Shown here piece after piece: positions 13,864 to 27,621 of a DNA stretch of 64,000 nt. This stretch comes from Cladobotryum mycophilum (Eukaryota; Ascomycota; Sordariomycetes; Hypocreales; Hypocreaceae), in assembly GCA_036429605.1 (NCBI GenBank), contig JAVFKD010000016.1, positions 1,798,001 to 1,862,000 on the forward strand. Reading direction: 5' to 3'. The translations under genes and the position numbers were made by a program. The notes under the pieces were generated by a model. It was given only the letters and a program-made list of their open reading frames with translations. It ran no database searches and was not told where the DNA came from. The first letter of the stretch is position 1, and each line of letters starts with the position of its first letter.

Positions 13864-16800
13864 AAACGGCACGGGATGAACGGGGAGGAGGGGGAGTGAG
13901 TGACCTTTTTGGGCTCTCCGCAATGTCGCAGATCTACGGCTTGGATTACGAGCATACGTAGCTTATGGCTTATTGAGCTTGTTTATAGGTAGTGTGTATA
14001 GTATATCTGCATATATATATGTGTGTGTGTGTTTGTTTGTGTTTGTTTATAGGTTGAATGGAATAATGGATGTTTGCCAACTCGTAAAGAGAGAAAAAGA
14101 GAGACAGGGGCAGAGAGAGGCAGAGAGAAAGAGAGTCAAGACCATCTTACTCCAGCCAGCCATTACAGACAAATTTGAATGAATGCATGCATTTCACTAC
14201 TACTACTACTACTACTTAATGAAACCATTGATACTGATGGGACTTGATGCATCCGTATAACAAGACAAAACAGGGTGTTCACCGAGAGTCAAAAAACTAC
14301 AAAATTTGCCAAGGTCCCGGTTCTAGCCAAGTTGGCCCCCTCGAAAACATGATATGACATGACATGACATGACATGCTGTTGGTTGATCTGCTGTTTCTC
14401 ATCAAATGTCTCGTCTTTCACTTCCGTGCCGCCCTTTTTTCTTTTTCTTTTCTTTTCTTCTTTCTCTCTTTTCCCTCCCTTTTCTCTCGTCGCTTTTTGT
14501 GTGTTCAAGAAGGAGAAAGAAAAAAATATAAAATAAAAATAATTCTTGCCGTGCCGTGGGCTCGGACTCTCCGATGTTCGAGTTTCGGAGGAGAGGGGCA
14601 ACGGGGCACTACCTTATCTAACTCTCCCACATCGTTAACCAACCAACGAATAATGACCCCCCCCCTTTCCCCTTCTTGCCCGGAATCAAGTAATTATTCT
14701 GGGGGCCGTGGGTATTCTTTCTCGGAAACGAGATACACGTGGTTTTGCATAAAAGTTCCGGAAGGGGGGATGTAATGCATGCATGCATGGACGTGGTATT
14801 ACAAAGTAGCAGTAGCAGCAGCAACAGCAGCAGTAGTCGCAGTGATAGTAAGGAATATGGAGTACAGAGTAGATGAGACTACAGCGTCACCAAGAGCCAT
14901 CCGGGGGGAGAAGGGAAGAGACAACAAGAAGGGGGGAAAAAGGAACAAGTCACATCTCATGCAACGCAAGAGACAGAGAGAAAAGAATAAAAATAAATAA
15001 ATATGAATATAAATAAAGATAAAAATAAAAGGCGGCCAAAGCGGGGAGGGTTGCGAGGCGGCGTTAGTAAAGCCCGTTTCTCTCTTTTTCATCCATCTTG
15101 TCTTTTCTTTTTCTTTTTTCTTTTTGGCCAATATCCTGCCGTTTTTTGTGTAAAAGGGCTGGGCTATTATGTAGTCTACCTAGTAGTTTTTACACATATG
15201 GAGTCAGTCTGAGTAGGTAGTAATAGCAGTACTCCGTACGTGGATGAGAATGCACAAGAGTGAAGATGGGTTGCATGGTTAAAGGGGAGAGAGAGAGAGG
15301 GGGGGATATCAACGAGGCTGAAGCAAGAGTCGTGTTTTTCTTCTTCTTTCTTCTTTTCTTCACGATAAGATGCTTCCGTAGGTTGATTACCAATTACGTC
15401 CAAACCACCAAAATCATTAAAATCACATTCCACATGTAACAGAAAGATCGGGAAACGGACTGAGAGACGGGTAGTCTGCTGAAGCTCATCGTACACAAAC
15501 CCCCCTCTCTCTCTCTCTCCCCAACGGGAGGGGGAAGACAACGCCTTTCTTGTGTGAGTGTGCACGCGCGTGTGTGTGTGTCCTTCTTGTACCCCCTTCG
15601 GGATCGTATCTTTTTTTTTTTTTTTCTTTTTTTCGTGAATGCCCTCGTTTTTATTTATTTATTATTTCTATTTTTGTTTTGTTTCTACTCTTTCATCATT
15701 CATTCATATATTTATGTATTCATGCATACAACTTACTTCTCCCACGTTAACTTCTCACGGGAGTAACATTTTCATGCAAAAAACTATTGGCTCCTTTTCC
15801 TCCAAGGGATGACAGACAAAGTGCAGCGCAGTGCAGTGCGAAAGAGGGGGGTTTGTCAACGGCACACACACGCACATGTCGCTATAGTAGAGAGAACCTG
15901 GGGCGTGCATGCATGGCAGGACAAGCACCAAGTTGTGACAACGTTGAGAAGGCGTCTCACCAAAGCAAGAGAAAGAAGAAGAAGAAAAAGAATAAGTGAC
16001 AATGTATTACTTGCAACTACTACTACTAGTAAACGTATCTACTTTGACGATAGCGTCCAACCTGGGTCGTTTCGCCATCATGATGATACTGGGCGTTTAA
16101 TAAAAATCTCATCAACAAAAAAAAAAAAAAAAAGGTCCCCTCTTTGGGGGCTACGCCAAAACCTGCGGGAACCTGTGACGAAACGAACGAACGAACGAAA
16201 ACCGTTGGACACATGGTCTGGCTCAGATCGTCTTTTCCCACTCCTTCACACGAAAAATGCCGGAGAGCCTGCGGTAATATCGAACACGATAATGAACCAA
16301 TGAACCAACAGACCAACCAACGATACGACGGTGCCCAAACCAAATCTGTTTCCATCACATCACATCATATTACCTACTTGTACAATAATAGCCTCTCTTA
16401 ATAATACCCTCACCCCCTTGCTCTCGTCACATCTCAACATGCAGCAATGGAAAAAACCACAAGTTACAAAATCATCTTCACTTTGGTGTGGCGGATGCGG
16501 CTGCCCAACGGCCATCCGCCGTGACAAACGAGCTTTGACCCCCTCCCTCTCTCCTCCTCCTCCTCTTCTCCCTTGAAAACGGTTGTCAAAGAGAGCAAGG
16601 GAGGAACATTGCTGGCTGGCTGCTTAGCCAGGGCCCCCGGCTACCGGGTCTGTCCAAAATGTACAAGCCAAAGAACAGAGAGGCAGTGGCGTCAAGCTCC
16701 GTGTTACTGCGGGCAGCAAACTGAATTTGAATAACAAGACGAAAAAAAAAGAGGCGCCCGTCGTCACAGGCACACAGGATTTGTGCCCGACCGTTTCTTG

Positions 16801-19800
16801 TAAATTGAACCCTTGAACTTGTTCCAACTCATTCCATGCCCCCATCATACTCCGTAGAAGGATCCAGTTCTCGTGCTCTTCACCTATCACATACCCCTGT
16901 CCGTCTTTTCGTCTCTTGCGCACGGTGAGACGAGGCGACACGGGACAAAGCCGTTGAGAGAACTATCTCTCTCTCTCCCTTCCCTCTCTCTCAACTACCA
17001 CTCCGGGCGGACCAAGACTCCGTCCACTCATCACCCGTCATCCAGACCAGGGGACTCTCGAGATCTGACTACTCCATCCTCTCTTAATTTTCCAATCTTG
17101 TTTATGCGCAAGGTACTTGTAGCTTATTTCTCATCTTTCCGTGCCGTCCGTGCATTTAACATCCCCGATCCGGTCAGGGGACAAGGATCTCGTATAATTT
17201 GACGGCGATCAACATGGGGAGGTATCGGTCGGGCCAAGGACGCCAAGTCAACACAAATCCGCCAAGCAAACATCACCACCAAAACAAAATAAAATGCCAA
17301 GTGTACCCGTGCATCCAGGGCCGAAAAACTTCGCTCTCCAAAAAATCTGTACACGTAAAAAGACAAGAAAGAAGAAAGGATCCCATGACGTCCTTGCGCA
17401 TAGCCCTGCTGCGCGTGTGCGGCCATTTCGTCACGCGAGAAAATGCAAGGATAGGGATTCCTGTGGGCTAATCTCGATCTCAAATCTCGGCAGCGCCACC
17501 CGCTTGCCCTATCAAAACCTTGAAAGTATAGATAATATGTGTGCGTGTGCGTGTGCGTGTCTGGATGTCGGGCAATCCACCGTTGGGCATCAAAGCATGG
17601 TTTGTGCAACCTCCATGCCTTGCTTTTCATGCCGAAATATTTCGCATCCCACGCACACGGACACACGGACACAATCCTGCAGCAAGTCAAGCTCAAAGTC
17701 TCCGAGGGCTTCTCGTGCCCAAGTCAAATCAAAATAAACATGGGTAAAGTCAAATATCAAAGTGACCAGCTGAAAGAGGGGGTTGACGTTACCTGTCGTT
17801 GGATTGCGGCAAGGGAAAGGGGGCGTGCTGAACCTCTGTTCTCGCCTACGTGTATCGTAGTATTCCGATGGACTTTGAATGTGTTGTTAACCAAAAAAGT
17901 ACTTCTCCCTCATTGTCAGCTTTCTCCGTTCTGCGGACATGTCTGTGGTAGTGGAAGACGAGAGCCGATGCAAGGGAGACGGACAAACTTGCGCGGTCCA
18001 ACGCTTCACCATGTCCCTTCAGCCACGTGTATTTCGATGCCAGCAGACGACAAACATATCTCACCATCATAGAGCTCTATCTCCCTTGCCTGAAGCCTTC
18101 ACCACACCGGTAAGAAAAAGCAACGATCCTTGGGAATAGCCAACGCAAAACCCCCCAAGGGCGGGGGACCCGAAAACAAGAAAAGAAAAATGGATACCAA
18201 CCCACGATACCATCGCCTCTTCTCCCTGGCAAATCTATTCAACCAACAGCAAACGCCACCTCGTGCGCTGGCAATAATAGCCTCTCGGACTAGCAACCAC
18301 CTGGAGGATTGGCTGTTGGTTGCTCACACAACCAAAAGAGAATAAATAAATAAAAAAATGCACGAGTTCCCCGTCCTGGTGCTACATACATGGTACATAC
18401 ATATCCGTGCATCATCACCGTTTGTGGAGCATCCATCACACACACTCTCTTTCCCTCTGCCGTAGGGCAGAAACCAGCCGCCAAACGAACGGAGGAGGGG
18501 GCGTGCGTGATGAAACTCGTCACATCACATCAATCACACTAGTCTTTTCAGACATGCAAGTAGTAGATCCCACCAGGGTCGAGAGGAGAGCTGAACTGAG
18601 AACGGTGCGACAGTTTGGAGATTGGAGATGAGAAATGTGCAGGCCGGGGATCTCGCCATGCCGGCTGCAAGACGTTTACGGTACTCCGAGAAAGAAAGAA
18701 AAAAGGGCGTTATTGGCTGCGGGGAAACGCAAGGAGTTGCTCCGTCCATAGGTGAACCCTCTCGTGCCTCTGCCATTCATTTGTTCGTCTTGTCTCACTA
18801 AAAAGCCATGGGCTCGCGGCAGCACGAGTTTCCGAAACATCGAGTGCGTCGATCTTGTCGACAGCGGACCAACCAGCCTGACAAGGCATCATCTCGCTCA
18901 CGAGCAAAACAACACAGCCCTGTCTATCCTTTTTTTTTTCAGCCGCCGTTGTGGATTGTACTTGGATGTAAGGGAAACATGAATAGATTCATACTTTAGA
19001 GACATTGTCGTACTTTGACAGAACCTTTTTTGACAAGATTGCACCCCATCACCCATGCCCACCGTTCCCCATCTGCCGCATAGCAGCGAGTCAGTGGCAC
19101 GAAAAAAAGGGCTGAGTTGTCAAAGCCTCGGAACCGACTCCCGAGTTTCCCTGTTGGGTGATTTGTTCATTGCAGTCTTGTCTCAGTATTCTGGGTCCTC
19201 CTTTCTCTGCCCACTAACGTCCCCCTCTCAACAGGCGCGTGGAGCACGCGGCATATGAGACTATGGTCTCTCGGTGAGAACATGATGCATTCCAGCCCAC
19301 CAGTCAACTCCACAAGTCTCTGGGTCGAAAACCAGGCTACGCCTTTCAGGTCAACTCGGATTCCTCCCTTTTGTCGAGATTGGAGGAGGATGGGTCTTGT
19401 TGCGTGTCTTCCCGAGGCATGTTTGTCAAGCGGTCGGTGAACTAACTTTACATGGCCTGAGTGGGAATGTCCAACTCTGTTGGGACCATTTTTTTGTGAT
19501 ATTTTGTGATATTTTGTGATATTTTGTTTACTCATATGTATCTCGAGTCTAAAGGGGAGATTTTGAGCCTGAGCACGCATGGGAAGTGAGATTGACTCAG
19601 ATTTTGCAGTATGATCCGACGGATATGCCGCATCGATGTGTTCGGTTGCTACCTACTTTAACCAAAGTAGTAACGGCAAATGCACACATCGTATGATCGT
19701 ATGATGTGGATTTGAGGGAGGGGATGTGCAAATCCTTTCCCTGGCTAGTAGGATGCCTTTGATCAGATGAGACTCTGAGGGATCTTCCCTCCCTCCCTTC

Positions 19801-22800
19801 CCCTCCCCCTCCTGATCATGGATGGTGGCGGGCGGCAATCTCGTCTCTCTTCTTTATTTTCCCTCGATTTTATGCGAGGGTGCGGTGCATCATTTCTTGT
19901 TTCGATGGTGTTGGAGGCTAGTGAAATCTGAGCCGTGCCGCGTGTGCAGATATTGGACATGCAACGGCAAAGCATGCCAGGCCAGGCCAGGCCCAGCTTG
20001 CTTACTGTATGGAGTACATACGAGTAAGGCGACGGCGTATGATGAACATCTCCGCCCGCTGTCCGTCAAAGAAAGTGGGCTGAAACTCAATCTCGATTCG
20101 CCGAGCAAGGGGTTTTCCGATGGGGGTGTGTGTACGTCTGTCCTTTTTGCGTCAAGGCATCTGGTAATCTGTACTCAGAAATGCTGCGGTCGGAGAGATA
20201 TGATGAATCCATTCTAAGTTGAGGAGGAAGAGGAGGAAGGGAGGTTGAATGAGCGAGAGCCGGATGCTCAATGCCAGGGCGATACCGGGCCAGCCCATGA
20301 CCGAAATGACACCACCGCAAAGGAGACATTAACAAAAAAAGAAAAGAAAAATGTGCCCGAGAGACAAAATAGTAACACAGTGGAACGCTTTTATTCCAAC
20401 GGCATTCCAGAGGATTTAAGGCTTTGGCACGTGGCTTGTTTCTCTGTCTCTCCCTCTCCCTCTCCCTGGTGATGTTGGATCTATCATTCATGGGATGGAA
20501 TAACGCCGTGAGACCAGCCAGAGACAAGAAAAAAGAGGGCTGGCTGTCTGGTTGCGACTGCCAACATTGGAAACATAACAACCTTGGAACATTGGAACAT
20601 CGGAGACCACCGTGTTCCAGTGGAGGCGAGCAGCAACAGGGCTAGTTACAGGCCCTTCGGGCATTTGCCCACAGCGGTCTCTCGCACTGACTTTTAGCGC
20701 ACGGCCCTCGCTGAATGTACTAAAAACCACCAAATTTACAGGGCAGTTACAGGGCACCATGTCCACTAGACAAAACCCGGAAACCCACAACACAACACAC
20801 ACCACACCTCACCTGGACCTCGCAGGCAGCAGACAGCAGCGCATACACCTCTCCATCCTTCAATCCTTCACCACCTCCACCTCCACCTCCACCCCTCAAC
20901 CAACTTCGTTCTTATTACAAACACTCCATTGTCTCACCCTCACCAAAAAAAGACTCACTCCTCTCACTCCCTCTCGAGACAAGAAGCTAAACCTCTAAGC
21001 GCCTAATGATCGCCACTAAAGTCCCAGATCAGATCTATCTCAATCCCCAAATCTCCCCTCCCGCGTCTCCGTGCCGCAGATCGCCCCCTTTGCCGGCGGC
21101 ACGTTGTCTTTTTGCCTTTCTTTTTCTTCCCTTTACCCCCCTTTTTTTTTCTGTCACTCTCCGTGAGAAGAGGCTGTGGTATTTGCTTTTTTCGCTTTTT
21201 CTTGGTAAGTTGAGATGTCTCTGTTGGCTCCCCACTGGTTGTTTCTGCTGAGCCCTTTTCTCTCTTATTTTACTGGCCTTGGCCAACTATGCGACAAGGT
21301 TGCAAATATTAACACCCCCTCTGACAGGCCAACGAGTAAGGCAAGGTAGGTGTGCATCGATAGACCATGGTATTTTCTCACATATTTCTCATACTTTACT
21401 TGTATACTAAAATAACATCTCATTCAGTCTGACGTCGCATGACCGCCCCTCCTTCGGATCTTTACCATCGTGACTGGCATATAATACGCCGTCAGCTATG
21501 GGCAGCCCTGAGAGAAAAGGGAAAAAAAAGGGAGGGGTGGATAAACTCTCGATGCAGAATACCACTCACGAGCCGCTGTTGCATTAATCATGCGAGAAAT
21601 ATGAAACCCAGTAAGAAGGAGAGGAGACAAGAAGGAAAGCAACGATCAAGTTTTATGCAGACAGATCTAGACCGTCGTCTTGGGCCTTGGCTTTCTTCGT
21701 ATTTCTTACCCTCTCTCTTGGCCTCTGTCCAGAAAGAGCAATTCCTCATATACGAGTTGTGGATAAACATGCACATGCATCACCAGGTCATTTCTCTCTT
21801 TCTCTCATCATTTCCATGCACAAACAACTTAAAGGTTCTAGATGAAGTGCCCATCTTCCTTCTCCTCTCGTCTCCCCTCGTCTCCTCTCTCTTCTCCCCC
21901 ACGCGGACAGCACCAGCAGCAGCCGCCACAAGAATGCCACGGCATCGTCACCAGACCCTCCCGGTTCGCTGGCTCGTACAAAAGTAAAATTAAGACCTTT
22001 TCTTTCCCCTACAGTTACCTGATTAGGAAGTTTTTTTCTTTTTCTTTTTTTTCTTTCTTGCTTTCGTGTTCATGCCGAGTCCGGTAATTCGCGATTTCTC
22101 ATTACGTTGGGGTGGGATGGGCAAATCAAAAGAAAGCCGAGGCGCGCTGCATGTCTTTTCCCTCGTTTGGATGGGGGAATCACCGGAATAGATTGAGCAC
22201 ACGCACACACACACACACACACACCCTGAATCATCCGGGGATGCTCATTCCAGTAAGTGGGCGACAACGTCTGCAGCTTCCAGCGCGCGTAAACTACCAC
22301 CCACCAACCAACCAACGAAGCCCAGGATTCGAGTGGAGTAGGAAGAGACGAAGAGAGAAGAAGAAGAAGAAAAAAAAGCGAAGGCTGCAGGGCGTAAATT
22401 CGACAAGTGTTTAACCGAGAGAGAGAAACCCTGGCATACCTGGCATACCTACTAGGTAGGCAGCAGAAGCTTGTCATGGAGGTAACTGCAAGTACCGATA
22501 TATCTCAACACAAACACTGCACCCCTTGACCTCTCTCTGTCTCTCTCCACCTTGGCAAAGAGGGGAAGAGGAGGGGGCATAGGGCAGAGACATGCATCCC
22601 ATCTCGCTCTGTCTCCTTCGCGCTCCCTGCCTAGAATATCACCTTACCGACCTTTCATCGCCGGGGTGAGCGAAATACGCAAACAAAAAAAAACTTATTA
22701 TTACTCCGTGGACATATATCCATGACCTTTGAGACATTACATACAACTTCAGTATTCAGTACGTAACCTTTATACAGAGGAGGTCTCAAGGGCAAGCCCC

Positions 22801-25117
22801 TTCATAGGGCTGCGTCAAAAACAAGGTCCCCTTGTGGCTAAGCTGAACCAAACACCCATACATACCCATTGTTAAGAATGTTGACTCTTTTTTTCTTACT
22901 CAATGCTTGACGTCTTTAATGTCTAGCATCCAGGTTACCGAAAACGGCTATCTTTGAAGGATTCAAGCCTCCCCCCCTTCCCCCTCTTCCCATCAATGAC
23001 ACATCCCTTCCCTTCCCTTCCCCAACACTGTTGTAGTAATGCAACATCATCTGGCCTGAGAGATCCTCATGACATGACAATCACGCCATCCCTACCCGAC
23101 CCGACGCCCTGCATGTATGTGTGTGTGATGTCCCTTTGGTAGGACTAGGCACTCTCCCTCCCCCGTCATCTCCATCAGCTCTACAACTACCAAAAACGAA
23201 AAGCAAAAAAAAAGAGAAAACGGCAAGACCCCATGTCCCTCTTCCTGAGTCGTAAGCCTCATCAACCACCCCCCTTCGCAACCTTTCTTCATTGCCAGGA
23301 CCCTTATCTCCTCCGATCTTTTTGTTTTACACGGGGAGCATATCCTCCGTAAGCACCACCCACTGGGGGATGGGAGAGGACAGAGGGTAGAGGCGGCGGG
23401 GGACTTGGGGAGCCCTGTTCCGTTCATGTAAGCCAGCCAGCCAAGAATCAACCCTCTCTCTCTTTTTCTCTCTCACTTATTTGGTTTGCCCCATTCTCCC
23501 AAGAGATTCTAGCCCTACGCATAACCCGACATGGGGACCCATCGCATCCACTCAACTTGTCACCCCCTCCCCTCTTCAAAAAAAAAAAAAAAAAAAACCC
23601 TTGCTCACCGGTCCAGGGGGCCAAGAATTCCCCGAAAGAGAGAGCTTTCAGTTGCTCCAGAATCAATGCTACGGGCGTTTTATTTCCTTATTTCGCTCTT
23701 ATTTATTTATTTGCTTTTTATTTTAATGGGCTTTTGATTTCGCTTCCTTTGCACAAGATAGTCCTGGGTCAAGGATTCTTTCCCTAAGAGACAATGTCCC
23801 TCTTTTGTCAACCATCTTTTTTTAATTGCAGATGTTGAGAAAGGGAAATCTCCATTTCTCGGCCACTCCCCCCATCGTTGTTCGGTTTCATCCCCCAACC
23901 TAGTTATTCTTCCGGACAAGGTTTCTTTCCTGCTTTCAGCTTCTCTCTGTTCACTCACGCACACACCCCTCCCCCTTCTCCATCTCCATGGGATCCGGCC
24001 ACTTCATCCTAGGGCATGACACTTTCACGATAAACCTTCCTACGGTACCTAGTCTAGTGTTTCCCTTTTCTCTAGTTTCTATCCAGCATCTACCAAAAGA
24101 AGAAAACAAAATCCTTTTTGGGTGCGCCTTTCGAATACAACGCGTCATGGCAATAACCCCCCCCCTCCTAAATAGTTGGACAGAAATAGTAAACTCACCG
24201 AAAAAAGCCAGAAGGATTCCTCTTCTAAGCCTCTCACCCTCCTTGCATCTTAATGATCACGAGGACCATCATCCCAACCATCCACTCCAATCAAGCAAAA
24301 AAAGAGATCCATAATCTGAGTGGGGGATGAGCCATCCAAGAAAACAAACTCAAAAAAAAAACCTGAAAGTTCCTCATGCAAGGGGGTCACCCTCCTCCGG
24401 CCGTCAAACATCCGGTTTGTTCCCCCCCAAACAAAAACCAAGATTTTACGAGACCCCATCACGCAGGCATATACGCGCTTCCGGCCTTGGCCAAAAGCCC
24501 AGCTTTCTGATTTCATTTGTCGTTGAATGTGATGTGATGTGATGTGATATTGATGATGAGTTGTAAGAGAGTGTGGTGGGCACACCACCGCCCGTAAGCA
24601 AGGCACGGCCCGCATATCCCGCGCGCCTGAATGCATGTAAGTCATGAGATGAGATGATGATGATGAGTTGCGAGAGAGAAAAGGGCTTCGGGTACTGCCT
24701 CCCTTTCCCTTCCCCTTCCTCCCTTTCCCTTCCCCTTCCCGTCCGCTTGTTTGTTTTTTCCCTCTTCTTCTACTACTACCAAGTCAAGTTAAAAGAGAGT
24801 CAAGTTCATTATAGGGTTTTGGACATGGTGTGTGTGTGGTGCGGTGCGGACGGGACAAGTTGGAAATTTGAAAAAGAAAGCACAATCTTGTTTCGCGAGA
24901 GCCGTGCCGTGTGCTTGGCCCATAATGTGTTCAGTGTAATATCTAGTTTACCCTTGGTGCGTAGCATTGGTATCTCATGGAGTAGTCTGGACCAATTAGT
25001 ATACCCCATCGCTGGAGGAAAAAAAACCACCCCCCCCCATAATAATCCACTATGTTGCTAATATGCAAAAATCCCCCCATCTCGAAACATCTTGGCCATT
25101 ATCGGTAAGAGGGCCGA

Positions 25118-27621
25118 TCAAGCCGCTGCCACGGGTTCCTCTATCCACTCGCTCTTCCGTTTCCGTGCCCCGACCCCATTCTCATCCGTATCCTCGCCGT
25201 CCCCGGCTCCGTTCACCTCCTGTTCCTCTGGCCCGTCTTGTCCGCAGCCGCCCCTGAATCTTCCGAGAAGTCTCGGCAGCCCGTGGATTCCAAGGCCAGC
25301 AAAGTTGCGTCCTGCGCTCTCTCGCTCGCCGATGGCAACGACTGCTCCAATGAGGTCGTGCGTGACGACGTCGTCCACAACGCTGTCATGCTTGTAGTTT
25401 GGATGAGCGTCTACAAAGTTGCGAATCCATCGTGCTGCGGTGTCGAGCTCGCCACTCGCTCGCTTGCTAATCAAGGAAAGATATGTTGCTAGCTCACAAC
25501 GAGTCTCCACGTCCACGTTCACGCTATCCAAATAGCTTTCCACAATGGGGATCAGACCTGGGAAGTCTCCTGTGAGCGATCCGTTGACAATCTCATCAAT
25601 GGTCATCTCCTCGTACTCATCCTCCACGGGGAGGCCACCGGGAGAGCCGGGTCGACTGGGCATCGCTGAACCAGGTCGGCTGTCATCTCCCATGACCGTG
25701 TTTGCTCGCGAGGGTCGAGCTGGGAATGGGTTCTTTCGGAAGTAGAACTTCTCCTTGAGAACGGCATCCAGCCCGTGAGCTCGCTCCATGTTTTCATCCA
25801 CCTTCTTGATGGGGATATAGAAATTAAGATCAAAAGAGAGAATGGCTCGAGTGACCAAAACCATAAAGACTGAAAAGGCAGCATTTTCAAAGTCGGTCAC
25901 CTGAATCTCCATTGACCGGAACTCGACTCTCCAGCCAATGTTGTTATCAGCTGGGGGAGGCTTGAAGCGCATGTGCTGCCAGTTTGTAGACTGGAGATTT
26001 TCAAAGTGATCCGTCTTGTTCAAATCGAGCTCCTGGAGGTCCTCCTCGAAGATGACAATGGGATCCCGGATGAATAAGTGAGCGAAATGAGTCGCCAGTC
26101 GGTCGTCCATGCCGCCCTCGAGCAGTTTTTCCTTGATTTCAGGGTCAATGACCAGGCCAGGATCGAGGTACTCGTTTCTTAGTCTAGGATCTGTGGAGAT
26201 GTATGTCGAATTAGAAGCGTACCGAGACTTGGGAATTCGCCACCTATCATCCTTCAGGGGCTATTCAAGTTAGCACCAATCGGAACCAGAGTATCGATCA
26301 ATGAATGCTCACCTTTTCTCCAAGCTCTTCTGGCGTCCGGCAATCAACTGCGCGGCTAATCTGATTCCATCGTACATCTGTAGCCGCAAGGAATCCCTTG
26401 TATACGGGCGTTGCGGCTGTCAGGGCCAGCATGATGGGCCCCAGGGGAAGGAGCTGATCGTACATTTCTCTGCCCTCTGTGATGTTTTTGGCCTGGAATG
26501 TGATTTGAAGACAACAGCTTCCCATTCCAAAAGCCATGGCATCCATGTGAATGTAATTGTCCGGTGCGGCGCCGTTTCGCACGTCGTCATCTTCTGGCCA
26601 GTTGTGCAGATCATAGTTGACCGTGGGATCCTTCCAGGGGCTCGGGGTATTCTTGTCATGGAACACCGGTACGTTGACCTGTACCTTTCGGCCTCGGCGA
26701 GAGCGAATGTTGGCAGCTAAAGTGGGAAATCGGATATGAGGGTTGGCGATCTCATCTGGAACGAACTGGGATCGCAGCCTGGAACCAGATGTCGGGTAGA
26801 ATGGCTGAGTGAATTGGCCGGGAACACCAATCCGAGGAAAAGTGGTCAAGGTGATGGGATACTCGGTAGCCAGCATGTGCTCCTTGGCAATCTTTCTCCT
26901 GAGCTTCATATCGGGCTCGACGCCCAAGAGCTCTTTGAAACCGATTCCCCATGGCTTTCCGGGAGTCGCCTCCAGCATGAAGCGACCGAATTCTGGGTGA
27001 AAGACGGGCAAAGTGGTCGACCTGATTTTGGATTAGTAAACGGCCGAGTAGCCCCTGAGAGAGAGAGAGAGAGAGAGAGGGAGGGAGGGAGGGAGAGGGA
27101 CGAATCACTCACTTGGACTTCTTCTTGGACGGCTGTTCATCCTGCAGGGCCGGAACACAGCCAGCCTCAGCGAGCTCCTTGTCTGCAGCAAGCGCCTTCA
27201 AGATCTCAGCCTGGCGAAGCGACAAGTACACCTTTTGGTTGTCCTTTGTGTATGACACAACGAGGTACTCGACCTGGAGAATGTTAGCCTGGGAAATTGG
27301 CATATGGCGTGCGAACGGGGGCTGGTGACCTCATCTCCCCATAGCAAGGCGTCCCTCTCCTTGCCCTTGGCCTTGTTCCATATTTCCAACAATTGCTGTC
27401 ACACACACGCTTTTTGTTAGCGAATTCTTGACGCCTGCGAATCTCGGATCTGCAAATGAACAAACCAGGATGCCCCATTCTCTAACTTGATGCGCGCGCT
27501 TTTTGGCCTCTGGCCATTCCAGCGCCGTTCCCAATGCCCTTTATTCCGCCGTCCACGTTAGTCAATCGATCATTTCAACAAAATGCAACATGCTTGAGGA
27601 TGCAACATACAAGAGACCCAT
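25118..27621 (-). CDS. gcs1: Glutamate-cysteine ligase catalytic subunit (gamma-glutamylcysteine synthetase)
   Basis: Cytosolic enzyme of the first, rate-limiting step of glutathione synthesis: ATP-dependent joining of L-glutamate and L-cysteine. Six exons on the minus strand: 27621-27611, 27538-27466, 27395-27330, 27273-27113, 27021-26313, 26260-25118, giving about 720 aa, normal for eukaryotic GCS. The first coding exon is only 11 nt (ATG GGT CTC TT); splicing yields MGLLALGTALEWPEAKK, the classic GCS N-terminus, then GILQLLEIWNKAKGKERD and WGDEVEYLVV. Exon 5 carries FMLEATPGKPWG and GMGSCCLQITFQA, core signatures of the family. Exon 6 has a Ser/Pro/Gly-rich loop (near the codons at 25650-25700) followed by a helical C-terminal part. 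Intron 4 (27112-27022) contains GA/GGGA simple repeat. All joins keep frame with no frameshift. It is divergent from igo1 across 4.4 kb. Confidence 0.96.

Larger units (their letters stand above)
11096..25117. other. 14-kb gene-poor region downstream of nsdD
   Basis: I can support no coding gene here on either strand. The stretch is saturated with low-complexity DNA: a GT tract running into G13 (12030-12070), G12 (13268-13279), T24 (13748-13771), a CTTTG pentamer array (13835-13863), a GACAT array (14354-14376), a 10-bp ATTTTGTGAT repeat (19491-19527), a CA tract near 22200-22222, A20 (23578-23597), and a TGTGA array (24529-24549). Purine or pyrimidine bias on one strand is common over hundreds of bases. 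Open frames up to about 190 codons consist mainly of Ser/Phe/Leu or Arg/Lys/Glu runs translated from these tracts. A non-coding RNA could lie here, but the sequence alone does not show one. Confidence 0.55.
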
